DNA from: Marivivens sp.
GTDB taxonomy: Bacteria > Pseudomonadota > Alphaproteobacteria > Rhodobacterales > Rhodobacteraceae
Length of the DNA stretch: 64,000 bases
Reading direction: 5' to 3'
NCBI GenBank assembly: GCA_017643845.1
Contig: JAEPMR010000001.1
Coordinates: 103,688 to 167,687, forward strand
A program made the position numbers and the translations under genes. The notes under the pieces are model-generated. The model worked only from the letters and a program-made list of their open reading frames with translations. It searched no databases and was not told the DNA's origin. This document shows, in pieces, positions 1 through 9,909 of this stretch. Numbering within the stretch: the stretch's first letter is position 1; each line of letters starts with the position of its first letter.

Positions 1-1061
1 GCGAGCCGATGATCCTCGAAAACACGTCCGGCACCTTCTTTGCCCGCATCCCCGCAGGTTCGGAAACCTATATCCATAACGCGGGATATGTATGGCTGAT
101 CCTGCTGATCCCGCTGGCTTTTGCGGGCTGGTTCGGCATGAACAACATCCGTGACGAACACGTCTCGCCCGACATCCCCAGCCCGATAGGCGCTTTCAGC
201 ATCATCACGTTCATGCTGCTTATTGGTCTTGTCACCTCGGCTTTCGGCATCTGGCTGATGCTGCCGGGTGTAGAGGGCGGCCTGCCATCCTCGGGCATCA
301 ACCTTTCCAAGTGGATCGTTCTACCCATCGTCATCGCGCTGACCGTTTTCGGCCTGAAAATGATCCCCGGCGCGGTCGGCCAGAACCTGACGCGTCAGTA
401 CAAGATCTTCGGCAACAAGCATACCTGGGCGATGACCGTGATCTACACCATGACCTTCGGCAGCTTCATCGGTTATTCGGCTGCGTTGGCTCTGACGATC
501 AAGGTGGTCTTTGGCTTCCAGCACCTGATGATCGATGGCGTCATGACCCACGACACAGCAAACCCTGACGGCCCATCGGCCCTGATGTTTGCCTGGATGG
601 GGCCGTTCATCGGCGCTCTGATCCGTCCGATTGGTGGGATGATGGCTGACAAACTCGGCGGAGCCCGGGTGACGCAGTGGATTTCGATTGTCATGGTCGG
701 CTCCGCCCTTGGCGTCGCCTATTTCATCCAGCAGGCCTACGCCTCGGCAACACCACAGGACTTCTTCCTGCCGTTCCTGGTCCTCTTCCTGATCCTCTTT
801 GCCGCGACAGGTATCGGCAACGGCTCGACGTTCCGCACCATCGCCGTCGCGTTCAACAAAGAGCAGGCAGGACCGGTTCTGGGTTGGACCGCCGCCGTGG
901 CCGCCTATGGCGCTTTCATCATCCCCAAAGTTTTCGGGGAACAGATGAGCGCGGGAACACCCGAATACGCACTCTACGGCTTCGCGGTTTTCTACGCGGT
1001 CTGCATCGCCATCAACTGGTGGTTCTACCTGCGCCCCGGCGCCTACATCAAGAACCCCTGA
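1..1061 (+). CDS. narK: Nitrate/nitrite transporter NarK, C-terminal part (cut by window edge)
   Basis: Major-facilitator transporter of the cytoplasmic membrane that imports nitrate and/or exports nitrite. The frame is already open at the left edge and the first Met (position 9) sits in a Glu-Pro-Met context, so the real start lies outside. About 350 residues are visible with roughly eight or nine hydrophobic segments. From that Met, GSFIGYSAAL (151-160) resembles the nitrate-signature helix of NarK proteins, RPIGGMMADKLGG (206-218) is the conserved cytoplasmic MFS loop, and GIGNGSTFRT (268-277) is a second family-typical helix. It lies 67 bp upstream of narG on the same strand. It could be the second half of a fused NarK1-NarK2 protein, as in Paracoccus, but the visible part cannot decide that. 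Confidence 0.93.
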   Translation, partial: EPMILENTSGTFFARIPAGSETYIHNAGYVWLILLIPLAFAGWFGMNNIRDEHVSPDIPSPIGAFSIITFMLLIGLVTSAFGIWLMLPGVEGGLPSSGINLSKWIVLPIVIALTVFGLKMIPGAVGQNLTRQYKIFGNKHTWAMTVIYTMTFGSFIGYSAALALTIKVVFGFQHLMIDGVMTHDTANPDGPSALMFAWMGPFIGALIRPIGGMMADKLGGARVTQWISIVMVGSALGVAYFIQQAYASATPQDFFLPFLVLFLILFAATGIGNGSTFRTIAVAFNKEQAGPVLGWTAAVAAYGAFIIPKVFGEQMSAGTPEYALYGFAVFYAVCIAINWWFYLRPGAYIKNP

Positions 1062-1073
1062 TCCCTGCTCACG

Positions 1074-1106
1074 GCCTGCCCCTCGCCTGAGCGCGGCGGG
1101 GCGGGC
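1074..1106 (+). other. Stem-loop between narK and narG
   Basis: Arms GCCTGCCCC (1074-1082) and GGGGCGGGC (1098-1106) pair over 9 bp with one G-U. No U-run follows, so it is more likely an mRNA processing or stabilising hairpin that sets the narK:narGHJI ratio than a full terminator. Confidence 0.5.
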
Positions 1107-1128
1107 CTCACCGGAATGGAGAAATGAG

Positions 1129-4100
1129 ATGAGCCACCTGCTCGATCGCCTGAACTTCCTGCAGTCCAAGGAACTGGACACGTTTTCAAACGGCCACGGC
1201 CAAACCACCCGCGAAAACCGCGACTGGGAAGACACATACCGAAACCGCTGGCGGCACGATAAGGTCGTCCGCTCTACCCACGGCGTGAACTGCACCGGCT
1301 CTTGCTCCTGGAAGATCTATGTCAAGTCGGGGATCGTCACATGGGAAACCCAGCAGACGGACTACCCGCGTACGCGCCCCGACCTGCCCAACCACGAGCC
1401 ACGCGGCTGCGCCCGGGGCGCCTCTTACAGCTGGTACCTTTATTCCGCCAACCGCGTCAAAAACCCGCTGATCCGCGGTAAGCTGCTCAAGGTCTGGCGC
1501 CGGATGCGCGAAACGATGTCGCCCATCGCGGCATGGACGGCGATCCAGAACGATCCCGTGCTGCGGCAGGGATATGTGGAGACCCGTGGCAAGGGTGGCT
1601 TTGTTCGCGCAAGCTGGGACGAAGCGACCGAAATCACCGCGGCTGCGAACGCCTATACCGCCAAAACCTATGGCCCCGACCGCGTCTTTGGATTTTCACC
1701 GATTCCTGCGATGTCGATGATTTCTTATGCCGCTGGCAGCCGCTATCTGTCGCTTCTCGGTGGCGTCTGCATGTCCTTCTACGACTGGTATTGCGATCTG
1801 CCACCAGCCTCGCCAATGACTTGGGGCGAACAAACGGACGTGCCGGAGAGCGCCGACTGGTATAATGCCGGGTATCTCCTCCTTTGGGGATCAAACGTCC
1901 CCCAGACGCGCACGCCAGACGCACACTTCTACACCGAAGCCCGCTATCGCGGCACCAAATCTGCCGTGATCTGCCCAGACTATTCCGAAGCTGCGAAATT
2001 CGGAGATGTCTGGCTCAATGCCAAGCAAGGCACCGATGCGGCACTGGCCATGGCCTTCGGTCACGTGATCCTGCGTGAGTTCCATCTGGACCGGCAATCG
2101 GATTACTTCACCGACTATTGCCGCAAATACAGCGATTTCCCGATGCTCGTCCGGCTGGAGGAGAAAGACGGCAAGCTTGTCCCAGGCCGGTTCCTGCGCG
2201 CCGACGATCTGACAGGAAAGTTGGGCGAGGAGAACAATCCCGAATGGAAGACGGTGGCCTGGGATCGCACGTCCGGCGGTATGGTCAGCCCGAACGGATC
2301 AATCGGCTATCGCTGGGGGGATGCAGGCAAGTGGAACCTCGAAACCCGCGCGGGAGAAGGTGACACGGACCTGTCCATGTCCTTCATCCTCGAAGAGGAT
2401 CACGACGATGTGGTCGGAGTGGACTTCCCCTATTTCGGCGCTGATGCGACCGCGAACTTCACCACAGGTGACAAGCGCCCGAACATCCTGACCAAAAATG
2501 TGCCCGTCAAGAAAATCAAGGTCGGCCGCAAGACCGAAATGGTTGCCACGGTTTTTGACCTGTTCTGTGCCAACTACGGGCTCGATCGCGGATTGGGCGG
2601 CGACTGGGTTGCCACCAATTACGGCGACGACGTTCCCGGAACTCCGGCTTGGGCCGAAAAGATCACCGGCGTTTCAGCCGACAAAATCACCCATGTTGCC
2701 CGCGAATTCGCTCTGAACGCAGAGAAGACCGGCGGCAAGTCGATGATCATCATCGGCGCGGCAATGAACCACTGGTACCACATGGATATGAACTACCGCG
2801 GCGTCATCAACATGCTGGTGATGTGCGGCTGTGTCGGGCAGTCGGGCGGTGGCTGGGCGCATTATGTTGGGCAGGAAAAGCTCCGCCCGCAGACAGGCTG
2901 GCTGCCACTGGCATTCGCGCTCGACTGGGGCCGTCCGCCGCGCCACATGAACTCTACCAGCGCGTGGTACGCCCATACGGACCAATGGCGCTACGAGACC
3001 CTGACGGCGGGCGAAATCATCTCGCCCACAGCGCCGGAGGGTGACTGGGATATCAGCCTGATCGACTACAACATCCGCGCCGAGCGTATGGGCTGGCTCC
3101 CTTCCGCGCCACAACTGAAAACCAATCCGCTCGAAGTGGCAAAAGCGGCAAAAGCGGCGGACAAGGAAATCCCTGCCTATGTCGCCGAGCAGCTGAAATC
3201 GGGCGCGCTGGAGATGTCCTGTGAAGATCCCGATGCGCCGGAAAACTGGCCGCGCAACCTTTTCGTCTGGCGCTCAAACCTGCTCGGCTCGTCGGGCAAG
3301 GGCCACGAATATTTCCTCAAGCACTTGCTCGGCACCGATCACGGCGTCCTGGGCAAGGACCTGGGAGAGGAAGGCGGTCAGTTGCCGAAAGAGGCAAAAT
3401 GGCACGGCGATGCCCCACGCGGCAAACTGGACCTCTTGGTCTGCATCGACTTCCGCATGTCCACCACGGCCGTCTATTCCGATATCGTCCTTCCCACCGC
3501 GAGCTGGTACGAAAAGAACGACCTCAACACCTCGGATATGCACCCGTTCATCCACCCGCTACAGGCGGCGGTCGATCCGGCCTATGAAAGCAAATCCGAC
3601 TGGGAAATTTTCAAGGCAATCGCCAAGAAATTCCAAGAGGTCGCGCCGGAAATTCTTGGCAAGGAGACCGACATTGTCGCCCTGCCGATCCTGCACGACA
3701 CGCCCGGCGAAGTGGCTCAAGATCAGGTGAAAGACTGGAAAAAGGGTGAATGCGACCTCATCCCCGGCAAGACCGCGCCGAATTACATTCCTGTAGAGCG
3801 CGACTATACGGCTCTCTATGACCGTTTCGTCGCGCTTGGGCCGCTCATGGACAAGCTGGGAAATGGCGGTAAGGGCATCTCGTGGAAAACGGAGCACGAG
3901 GTCCAGCACCTGCGCGATCTAAACGGTGTCTGGGAGGACGGACCAGCAAAAGGCTGCGCCAAGATCTTCACCGATATCGACGCCACCGAAGTTGTTCTGA
4001 TGCTGGCGCCGGAAACCAATGGCGAAGTTGCAGTCAAAGCTTGGGAAGCCCTGTCAAAGGCGACGGGTCGCGAGCACGCGCATCTGGCCCGGCCGAAGGA

Positions 4101-4851
4101 AGACGAAAAAATCCGCTTCCGTGACATCGCAGCCCAACCCCGCAAGATTATCTCATCCCCCACTTGGTCAGGGCTGGAGAGCGAGAAGGTCTGCTATAAT
4201 GCGGGTTATACCAACGTCCATGAACTGATCCCATGGCGCACGCTGACAGGCCGTCAGCAGCTCTATCAGGATCACCTCTGGATGCGGGCCTTTGGCGAAG
4301 GCTTCATGTCCTACCGTCCGCCGGTCGATCTGAAAACGGTCACCGCCGACGTGCAGGATGACGGCGACAGCCTCGTTCTGAACTTCATCACCCCGCACCA
4401 GAAATGGGGCATCCACTCGACCTATTCCGACAACCTTCTGATGCTCACGCTGAACCGCGGCGGCCCCGTCATCTGGATCAGCGAGAACGACGCCCGGAAG
4501 GCAGGTATCGTCGATAATGACTGGGTCGAACTTTACAATGTGAACGGCGCCCTGACCGCCCGCGCGGTTGTCTCGCAGCGGATGAAGGACGGAACGACCT
4601 TCATGTACCACGCGCAGGAGAAGATCGTGAACACACCCGGCTCTGAAAAGACCGGAAATCGCGGTGGCATCCACAACTCCGTCACCCGCGCGACGCTCAA
4701 GCCGACCCACATGATCGGCGGCTATGCCCAGCAGTCCTACGGTTTCAACTACTACGGCACCGTTGGCGCGAACCGGGACGAATTCGTGGTCGTCCGCAAG
4801 ATGAAGAAAGTCGACTGGCTCGACGACGAAGCCACCGGAAAGGAGGCATAA
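1129..4851 (+). CDS. narG: Respiratory nitrate reductase, alpha (molybdopterin) subunit NarG
   Basis: Catalytic subunit of membrane-bound cytoplasm-facing nitrate reductase; it reduces nitrate to nitrite at a bis-MGD molybdenum centre with electrons from NarH. At 1240 residues it has the normal family length. His51, Cys55, Cys59 and Cys94 form the His/Cys3 set that binds the FS0 [4Fe-4S] cluster. The segment SFYDWYCD (216-223) carries the aspartate expected to ligate Mo. There is no twin-arginine signal peptide, as expected for NarG rather than NapA. A GGAGA ribosome site precedes the ATG, and narH follows after 3 bp. No defects were seen. Confidence 0.98.
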   Translation: MSHLLDRLNFLQSKELDTFSNGHGQTTRENRDWEDTYRNRWRHDKVVRSTHGVNCTGSCSWKIYVKSGIVTWETQQTDYPRTRPDLPNHEPRGCARGASYSWYLYSANRVKNPLIRGKLLKVWRRMRETMSPIAAWTAIQNDPVLRQGYVETRGKGGFVRASWDEATEITAAANAYTAKTYGPDRVFGFSPIPAMSMISYAAGSRYLSLLGGVCMSFYDWYCDLPPASPMTWGEQTDVPESADWYNAGYLLLWGSNVPQTRTPDAHFYTEARYRGTKSAVICPDYSEAAKFGDVWLNAKQGTDAALAMAFGHVILREFHLDRQSDYFTDYCRKYSDFPMLVRLEEKDGKLVPGRFLRADDLTGKLGEENNPEWKTVAWDRTSGGMVSPNGSIGYRWGDAGKWNLETRAGEGDTDLSMSFILEEDHDDVVGVDFPYFGADATANFTTGDKRPNILTKNVPVKKIKVGRKTEMVATVFDLFCANYGLDRGLGGDWVATNYGDDVPGTPAWAEKITGVSADKITHVAREFALNAEKTGGKSMIIIGAAMNHWYHMDMNYRGVINMLVMCGCVGQSGGGWAHYVGQEKLRPQTGWLPLAFALDWGRPPRHMNSTSAWYAHTDQWRYETLTAGEIISPTAPEGDWDISLIDYNIRAERMGWLPSAPQLKTNPLEVAKAAKAADKEIPAYVAEQLKSGALEMSCEDPDAPENWPRNLFVWRSNLLGSSGKGHEYFLKHLLGTDHGVLGKDLGEEGGQLPKEAKWHGDAPRGKLDLLVCIDFRMSTTAVYSDIVLPTASWYEKNDLNTSDMHPFIHPLQAAVDPAYESKSDWEIFKAIAKKFQEVAPEILGKETDIVALPILHDTPGEVAQDQVKDWKKGECDLIPGKTAPNYIPVERDYTALYDRFVALGPLMDKLGNGGKGISWKTEHEVQHLRDLNGVWEDGPAKGCAKIFTDIDATEVVLMLAPETNGEVAVKAWEALSKATGREHAHLARPKEDEKIRFRDIAAQPRKIISSPTWSGLESEKVCYNAGYTNVHELIPWRTLTGRQQLYQDHLWMRAFGEGFMSYRPPVDLKTVTADVQDDGDSLVLNFITPHQKWGIHSTYSDNLLMLTLNRGGPVIWISENDARKAGIVDNDWVELYNVNGALTARAVVSQRMKDGTTFMYHAQEKIVNTPGSEKTGNRGGIHNSVTRATLKPTHMIGGYAQQSYGFNYYGTVGANRDEFVVVRKMKKVDWLDDEATGKEA

Positions 4852-4854
4852 ACC

Positions 4855-6378
4855 ATGAAAGTGCGTGCACAAATCGGCATGGTGCTGAACCTCGATAAAT
4901 GTATCGGCTGCCACACATGCTCCGTCACCTGCAAGAACGTCTGGACCAGTCGCGATGGTGTCGAATACGCGTGGTTCAACAACGTAGAGACAAAGCCCGG
5001 CACCGGCTATCCGACGGACTGGGAAAATCAGGACCGTTGGAACGGCGGATGGGTGCGGACGAAGTCCGGTAAACTCCAGCCAAAGCAGGGTGCAAAATGG
5101 CGGATCCTGGCGAACCTCTTTGCCAACCCCGACCTGCCGGAGATCGACGACTACTACGAGCCGTTCGATTTCGACTATGACCACCTGAAGTCTGCACCAG
5201 AAATGAAGGCCTTTCCCACCGCCCGTCCGCGTTCGAAAATTACCGGAGAGCGGATCGAGAAGATCGAGAAAGGTCCGAACTGGGAGGAAATCCTCGGCGG
5301 CGAATTTGCGAAGCGTTCGGAAGATTACAACTTCGAGGGCGTGCAAAAACAGATCTACGGTGAATACGAAAACACCTTCATGATGTATCTCCCGCGTCTG
5401 TGTGAGCACTGCCTCAATCCGGCATGTGCCGCCTCCTGTCCCTCCGGCGCAATCTACAAGCGCGAAGAGGACGGGATCGTGCTGATCGACCAGGAGAAAT
5501 GCCGCGGCTGGCGGATGTGTGTCTCGGGCTGCCCCTACAAAAAGGTCTACTACAACTGGTCGACCGGCAAATCCGAGAAATGCACCCTCTGCTATCCTCG
5601 GATCGAAAGCGGCAATCCGACGGTCTGTTCGGAAACCTGCGTGGGTCGTATCCGCTATCTCGGCGTGATGCTCTATGACGCCGACAAAATCAGCGAAGCG
5701 GCGTCGGTCGAGGACACCACAGACCTCTACGACGCGCAGCTTGGGGTATTCCTTGATCCAAATGACCCCGAAGTGATCCGTGCGGCACGGGCCGAAGGGA
5801 TCCCCGAGGACTGGCTTTCCGCCGCCCAGCAAAGCCCGATCTGGAAAATGGCGATGGAATGGAAGGTCGCCTTCCCGCTCCACCCGGAATATCGCACCCT
5901 GCCGATGGTCTGGTATATCCCGCCACTCTCACCGATCCAGAACGCCGCCGAAGCCGGTGCAATCGGTACAGATGGCGAAATGCCGGATGTCCGCAACCTG
6001 CGCATTCCGCTGCGCTACCTCGCGAACATGCTTACAGCAGGCGACGAGGCTCCGGTGGCCACCGCGCTCGAGCGGATGCTGGCGATGCGCGCCTACATGC
6101 GGGCCAAGACTGTCGACGGCATAAATGACGAGGCGATTGCCGCGAAAGTCGGTCTGAATGGCCGCATGATCGAGGACATGTACAAGATCATGGCCCTCGC
6201 CGACTACGAAGATCGTTTTGTCATTCCGACAACGCACCGCGAACAAGTCGAGGATGCCTACGATTTGCGCGGCGGCTGCGGCTTCACCGACAGCAACGGC
6301 TGCTCGACAGGCATATCATCCGGCTCCCTCTTCGGTGGCGGCAAGAAACCTTTGAAAATGCCACAGGAGGTGCGCTGA
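4855..6378 (+). CDS. narH: Respiratory nitrate reductase, beta (iron-sulfur) subunit NarH
   Basis: Electron-transfer subunit linking NarI haems to NarG. Four cysteine groups are visible over 507 residues: C16/C19/C22/C26, C183/C186/C191/C195, C216/W219/C222/C226 and C243/C246/C258/C262. The Trp at 219 in place of Cys is the NarH hallmark giving one [3Fe-4S] and three [4Fe-4S] clusters. AAAGGAGG lies just upstream of the ATG, overlapping the end of narG. narJ starts one base after the stop, so translation is probably coupled. Confidence 0.98.
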   Translation: MKVRAQIGMVLNLDKCIGCHTCSVTCKNVWTSRDGVEYAWFNNVETKPGTGYPTDWENQDRWNGGWVRTKSGKLQPKQGAKWRILANLFANPDLPEIDDYYEPFDFDYDHLKSAPEMKAFPTARPRSKITGERIEKIEKGPNWEEILGGEFAKRSEDYNFEGVQKQIYGEYENTFMMYLPRLCEHCLNPACAASCPSGAIYKREEDGIVLIDQEKCRGWRMCVSGCPYKKVYYNWSTGKSEKCTLCYPRIESGNPTVCSETCVGRIRYLGVMLYDADKISEAASVEDTTDLYDAQLGVFLDPNDPEVIRAARAEGIPEDWLSAAQQSPIWKMAMEWKVAFPLHPEYRTLPMVWYIPPLSPIQNAAEAGAIGTDGEMPDVRNLRIPLRYLANMLTAGDEAPVATALERMLAMRAYMRAKTVDGINDEAIAAKVGLNGRMIEDMYKIMALADYEDRFVIPTTHREQVEDAYDLRGGCGFTDSNGCSTGISSGSLFGGGKKPLKMPQEVR

Positions 6379-6379
6379 T

Positions 6380-7084
6380 ATGGACCGCACATTAAAAGCC
6401 CTATCCCTGATCCTGAGTTACCCGACGCGCGCGCTGCAGCATGCCATGCCGGAGATCGGTGGCGTTCTGTCTTCGGACACGCGATTGACAGCAGCAGCAC
6501 GTCGGGGGTTGCGCCCGCTGGTGGAGGAGCTGAGCGGGCGCGACATTTACGATCTCGAAGAGCAATATGTGATGCTCTTCGATCGCTCGCGCACCCTATC
6601 GCTCAATCTCTTTGAGCACGTGCACGGCGAAAGCCGCGACCGCGGCAGCGCAATGGTCTCACTTCTCGAAACATACCGCGACGGTGGTTTCGAGCCGGTC
6701 ACATCAGAGCTTCCAGATCACCTGCCGGTGCTTCTGGAATTCCTCGCAACTCGTCCCCACAGCGAGATGCAGGAAACCTTGGCGGATGCGGCGCATATTT
6801 TTGAGGCCCTCAATGCGCGGCTTGTCCGCCGTGAGAGCCCGTATGCTGCCGTATTCGCCGCTCTTTTACAGCTGTCCGGCGCGACTGCCGATGCAGAAGC
6901 CGTGGCCGAACTACTCGACCAACCCGAGGTCGACCCCAACGATCTAGAGGCGCTGGATGCGGTCTGGGAAGAGAGCGAAGTGCGCTTCGGCCCCGACCCG
7001 AATGCCGGATGCCCGCAGGTTCGCGACATGCTGGCCCGAATGGATAACCCCGTAACCCCCGCCCCTGGCGTGGCTGCGGAATGA
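6380..7084 (+). CDS. narJ: Nitrate reductase assembly chaperone NarJ
   Basis: Dedicated cytoplasmic chaperone (TorD/DmsD/NarJ superfamily, all-helical) that holds NarGH until the Mo cofactor and FS0 cluster are inserted and the complex docks on NarI. It has 234 residues, usual for the family, with the conserved start region ALSLILSYPT and the LFEHVHGESRDRG motif near residues 75-87. It sits between narH and narI with 1 bp and about 11 bp spacing. Confidence 0.95.
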   Translation: MDRTLKALSLILSYPTRALQHAMPEIGGVLSSDTRLTAAARRGLRPLVEELSGRDIYDLEEQYVMLFDRSRTLSLNLFEHVHGESRDRGSAMVSLLETYRDGGFEPVTSELPDHLPVLLEFLATRPHSEMQETLADAAHIFEALNARLVRRESPYAAVFAALLQLSGATADAEAVAELLDQPEVDPNDLEALDAVWEESEVRFGPDPNAGCPQVRDMLARMDNPVTPAPGVAAE

Positions 7085-7095
7085 AGGAGGCAGAG

Positions 7096-7800
7096 ATGCA
7101 CAATTTCCTCTTCGGTATATACCCCTATATCGCGCTCGCGGTTCTGGTGATCGGTTCCATCGCCCGCTACGACCGCGACCCGTTCACTTGGAAGACCTCC
7201 TCCAGCCAGCTCCTGCGACGCAAACAGCTGATCTGGGGCTCGATCCTGTTTCACGTCGGCGTGCTGGTGATCTTCTTCGGGCATCTGATCGGCCTTTTGA
7301 CCCCCATCGCGGTGTTTGATGCGCTCGGCATCAGCCACGGGGCCAAGCAATTGCTTGCAGTGGTCGCGGGGGGGATCGCGGGCGTAATGGCGCTGATCGG
7401 TGGCCTCTTGCTGTTCCACCGCCGCTGGACCGACCCGCGTATCCGCTCCACCTCCACCTTTGCGGACAACGCGATACTGCTTTTGCTTCTCGCCCAGCTT
7501 GTGCTTGGCCTCAGCACCATTTTTGTTTCGCTGCAGCATTTGGACGGGCATGAAATGACACTGTTCATGTCATGGGCACAGGGCATCTTCGCCTTTGACC
7601 CGAATGCGGCAGGTTACATCGAAAACAGCGCCCTGATCTTCAAGCTGCATCTATTCCTCGGGCTGACCATCTTCCTCGTTTTCCCGTTCACCAGACTGGT
7701 GCATATCCTCTCGGGCTTTGGGGCGTCGCTACGCTATCTGTTCAACCGCCCTGGGTATCAGATCGTGCGCTCGCGCAAGCGCCGTCATCCGGCGGAGTAA
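7096..7800 (+). CDS. narI: Nitrate reductase gamma (cytochrome b) subunit NarI
   Basis: Membrane subunit that oxidises ubiquinol and passes electrons through two b haems to NarH. Five hydrophobic helices are seen in about 234 residues. The four haem-ligand histidines are present: His53 and His63 in helix 2, His185 and His203 in helix 5. I chose the ATG at 7096 because AAGGAGG stands 5 nt before it. An earlier in-frame ATG at 7081 overlaps the end of narJ and would place that ribosome site inside the gene. Confidence 0.96.
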   Translation: MHNFLFGIYPYIALAVLVIGSIARYDRDPFTWKTSSSQLLRRKQLIWGSILFHVGVLVIFFGHLIGLLTPIAVFDALGISHGAKQLLAVVAGGIAGVMALIGGLLLFHRRWTDPRIRSTSTFADNAILLLLLAQLVLGLSTIFVSLQHLDGHEMTLFMSWAQGIFAFDPNAAGYIENSALIFKLHLFLGLTIFLVFPFTRLVHILSGFGASLRYLFNRPGYQIVRSRKRRHPAE

Positions 7801-7804
7801 GCCC

Positions 7805-8620
7805 ATGGCCGCACCGCTCTTCCCAGATCTGATTGTAAATGGCGAAACCATTCCGCAGGCCGTCGTGGCTCAGGAAGCCCAGAACCACGACGCGCCCAAG
7901 GGCAAGCCGGGCTATGCATGGCGGAAGGCCGCAAATGCCATCGCCACGCGCACGCTGCTTTTGCAAGAAGCCCGCAGACGTCGCATCGCGACCGACGCAG
8001 CGGAGGTCGGCCCGGGTCGGTTCGAAACAGACGAGGAAGCCCTCATAAGGGGGCTTTTGGAAAGTGTCATTGATAGTGCTGCGCCAGATGAAGCGACGGT
8101 GCGCTCGGAATGGGAACGCGACCCGTCCCGTTTCCGCACCCCGCCGCTTTGGGAGGTGTCACATATTCTGATCCCCGCTGAACCATCCGATCCGCAGGCA
8201 ACAACGACAGCGCAACAATTGGCCGAACAGCTGGCTCGCACACTGCAATCCAGCCCAAAGGACTTTGCACGGCTCGCCAAAGCTCACAGCGCGTGCCCGT
8301 CACGTGAGGCTGGCGGCAGTCTCGGTCAAATCGGAAGCGGCGACACATTACCAGAATTTGAGGTCGCCCTCCGCGCGATGTGTGAGGGACAAATCAGTGC
8401 CTCTCCCATTCAGACCCGCCACGGCTGGCACATCATCCGGCTTGATGCCTCCGCCAGTGCTGACGTTCTGCCATTCGAGACGGTTCGCCCTATGATCGCC
8501 GACGCGATGGAAAAGGCCGCATGGGCGCGTAGCGCACGGGCATTCCTTGCTGAATTGGTTCGCAAAGCTGAAATTTCGGGTGCCGACCTGCAAAACCCAC
8601 CAGAGGACCAAGCGTCATGA
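7805..8620 (+). CDS. Parvulin-type peptidyl-prolyl isomerase (NifM-like) of the nar operon
   Basis: About 271 residues. The C-terminal half holds a PpiC/rotamase domain: WEVSHILIP, then FARLAKAHSACPSREAGGSL, then TRHGWHIIRLD. No signal peptide or membrane helix is seen, so it is probably cytoplasmic, unlike SurA or PpiD, and resembles NifM, the nitrogenase-maturation isomerase. The start at 7805 is 4 bp after narI; the frame is open further upstream only inside narI. It overlaps moeA by ATGA. Co-transcription implies a role in folding or assembling NarGHI, which is inference from context. Confidence 0.85.
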   Translation: MAAPLFPDLIVNGETIPQAVVAQEAQNHDAPKGKPGYAWRKAANAIATRTLLLQEARRRRIATDAAEVGPGRFETDEEALIRGLLESVIDSAAPDEATVRSEWERDPSRFRTPPLWEVSHILIPAEPSDPQATTTAQQLAEQLARTLQSSPKDFARLAKAHSACPSREAGGSLGQIGSGDTLPEFEVALRAMCEGQISASPIQTRHGWHIIRLDASASADVLPFETVRPMIADAMEKAAWARSARAFLAELVRKAEISGADLQNPPEDQAS

Positions 8621-9909
8621 TTCCTGCATCGACGCCTCCCAACCCGCGACTTTGCGGCTGCGACGAAGTCTCGGAGCGCGGGCTGTTATCCATCGAAGCC
8701 GCCCTTGGCTGCATTGATGCATCGGTCACCCCGCTCCGTCAGGCAGAGATCGTGGGGCTTTATCAGGCAAAGGGGCGCATCCTCGCAGCTGATGTCTTGG
8801 CCCGTTCCGATCTGCCTGCATTTGATACGTCCGCGATGGACGGATACGCGGTCAATACGGACGATCTAGGCGCAACGGCACCGGTCATCGTCCCGCTTGA
8901 TGGGCGCAGCGCTGCCGGTGATACACCCAAAACTCTTCGAGCGGGTCATGCCCAGAGAATTTTAACCGGCGCGCCGGTGCCACGGGGCGCGAATGCAGTC
9001 CTCATGCAAGAACGCACAACGTCGACCGGCGATCAGCGCGTGGCGCTGAATGCCTTGCCCCAATCCGGCGAAAACATCCGCACAAGAGGCGAGGAAATCG
9101 CGCGCGGGGACACAGTGCTGGCCGCTGGAACGCGCCTCTCCGCGCGCGCGATTGCGGCGGCTTCGGCGGCCGGTTGCGCCTCCCTCCCCGTCCGGCGGCG
9201 GATTCGGGTCGCGATCCTGATTACTGGCGCCGAGTTGGAAACCGCAGGCGACACCCTGCAAGGCGGGCAAATCTGGGACATCAACGGCCCCGCCCTCCAT
9301 GCGGCGTTGCAGGCTAGGGATGTTGACATCTGCTCGCTCGCTCACTGCACGGACAATGCAGACAAAATCGCGTCTCAGCTCGAGATATTGTCCGGAAAGG
9401 CAGATTTGGTGATCACGACCGGCGGCGTTTCCGTAGGCGACGAAGATCACCTTCAGACTTGTATCAGCGCGGTCGGGGGCGAAGTGATCTTCGCGGGCGT
9501 TGCTCTCAAACCCGGCAAGCCGGTTTCGTTTGGGCGGATCGGCGGCTGTCATTGGTTGGGGTTGCCCGGCAATCCTCTTTCCGCGCTTGTCACTTGGCAA
9601 CTTTTCGGTATTGCGGTGCTCGACCGGCTACGGGGCGTTCGAGCGAAACGAAAGCACAGCTATGTCATTTCAGCAGTACCCCTCGACCATAAGCCCGGGC
9701 GCTGTGAAATTCGGCCCGCGACAATTGTCGGCTATGATCCGCAGGGCCGTGCCATTGTTACCTGCGGCAGCGCCACCCATTCGGGCAGGGTAACAAATCT
9801 CCCTCTCGCGGACGGGCTGATCCTGATCCCCTCTGACATTTCACACCTCCCCGAGGGAGCAATGCTGGATTTTATACCCTTTGACCAAAACGACGGAGAA
9901 AACGGATGA
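8617..9909 (+). CDS. moeA: Molybdopterin molybdenumtransferase MoeA
   Basis: Inserts molybdate into adenylylated molybdopterin in the last step of Moco synthesis, supplying NarG. At 430 residues it is near the usual length. Recognisable motifs are FDTSAMDGYAV (substrate loop), ITGAELET, TTGGVSVGDEDH (MoCF-binding fold) and GLPGNPLSALVTW. It overlaps the isomerase gene upstream and the DUF2478 gene downstream (4 bp each), so it is translated as part of the nar operon. This is likely a nar-dedicated paralogue. Confidence 0.94.
   Translation: MIPASTPPNPRLCGCDEVSERGLLSIEAALGCIDASVTPLRQAEIVGLYQAKGRILAADVLARSDLPAFDTSAMDGYAVNTDDLGATAPVIVPLDGRSAAGDTPKTLRAGHAQRILTGAPVPRGANAVLMQERTTSTGDQRVALNALPQSGENIRTRGEEIARGDTVLAAGTRLSARAIAAASAAGCASLPVRRRIRVAILITGAELETAGDTLQGGQIWDINGPALHAALQARDVDICSLAHCTDNADKIASQLEILSGKADLVITTGGVSVGDEDHLQTCISAVGGEVIFAGVALKPGKPVSFGRIGGCHWLGLPGNPLSALVTWQLFGIAVLDRLRGVRAKRKHSYVISAVPLDHKPGRCEIRPATIVGYDPQGRAIVTCGSATHSGRVTNLPLADGLILIPSDISHLPEGAMLDFIPFDQNDGENG

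Noticed and set aside
4168..5883. 571-codon open frame on the minus strand opposite narG/narH
   Set aside because: Shadow of GC-rich coding sequence; narG and narH on the plus strand have complete cofactor motifs.
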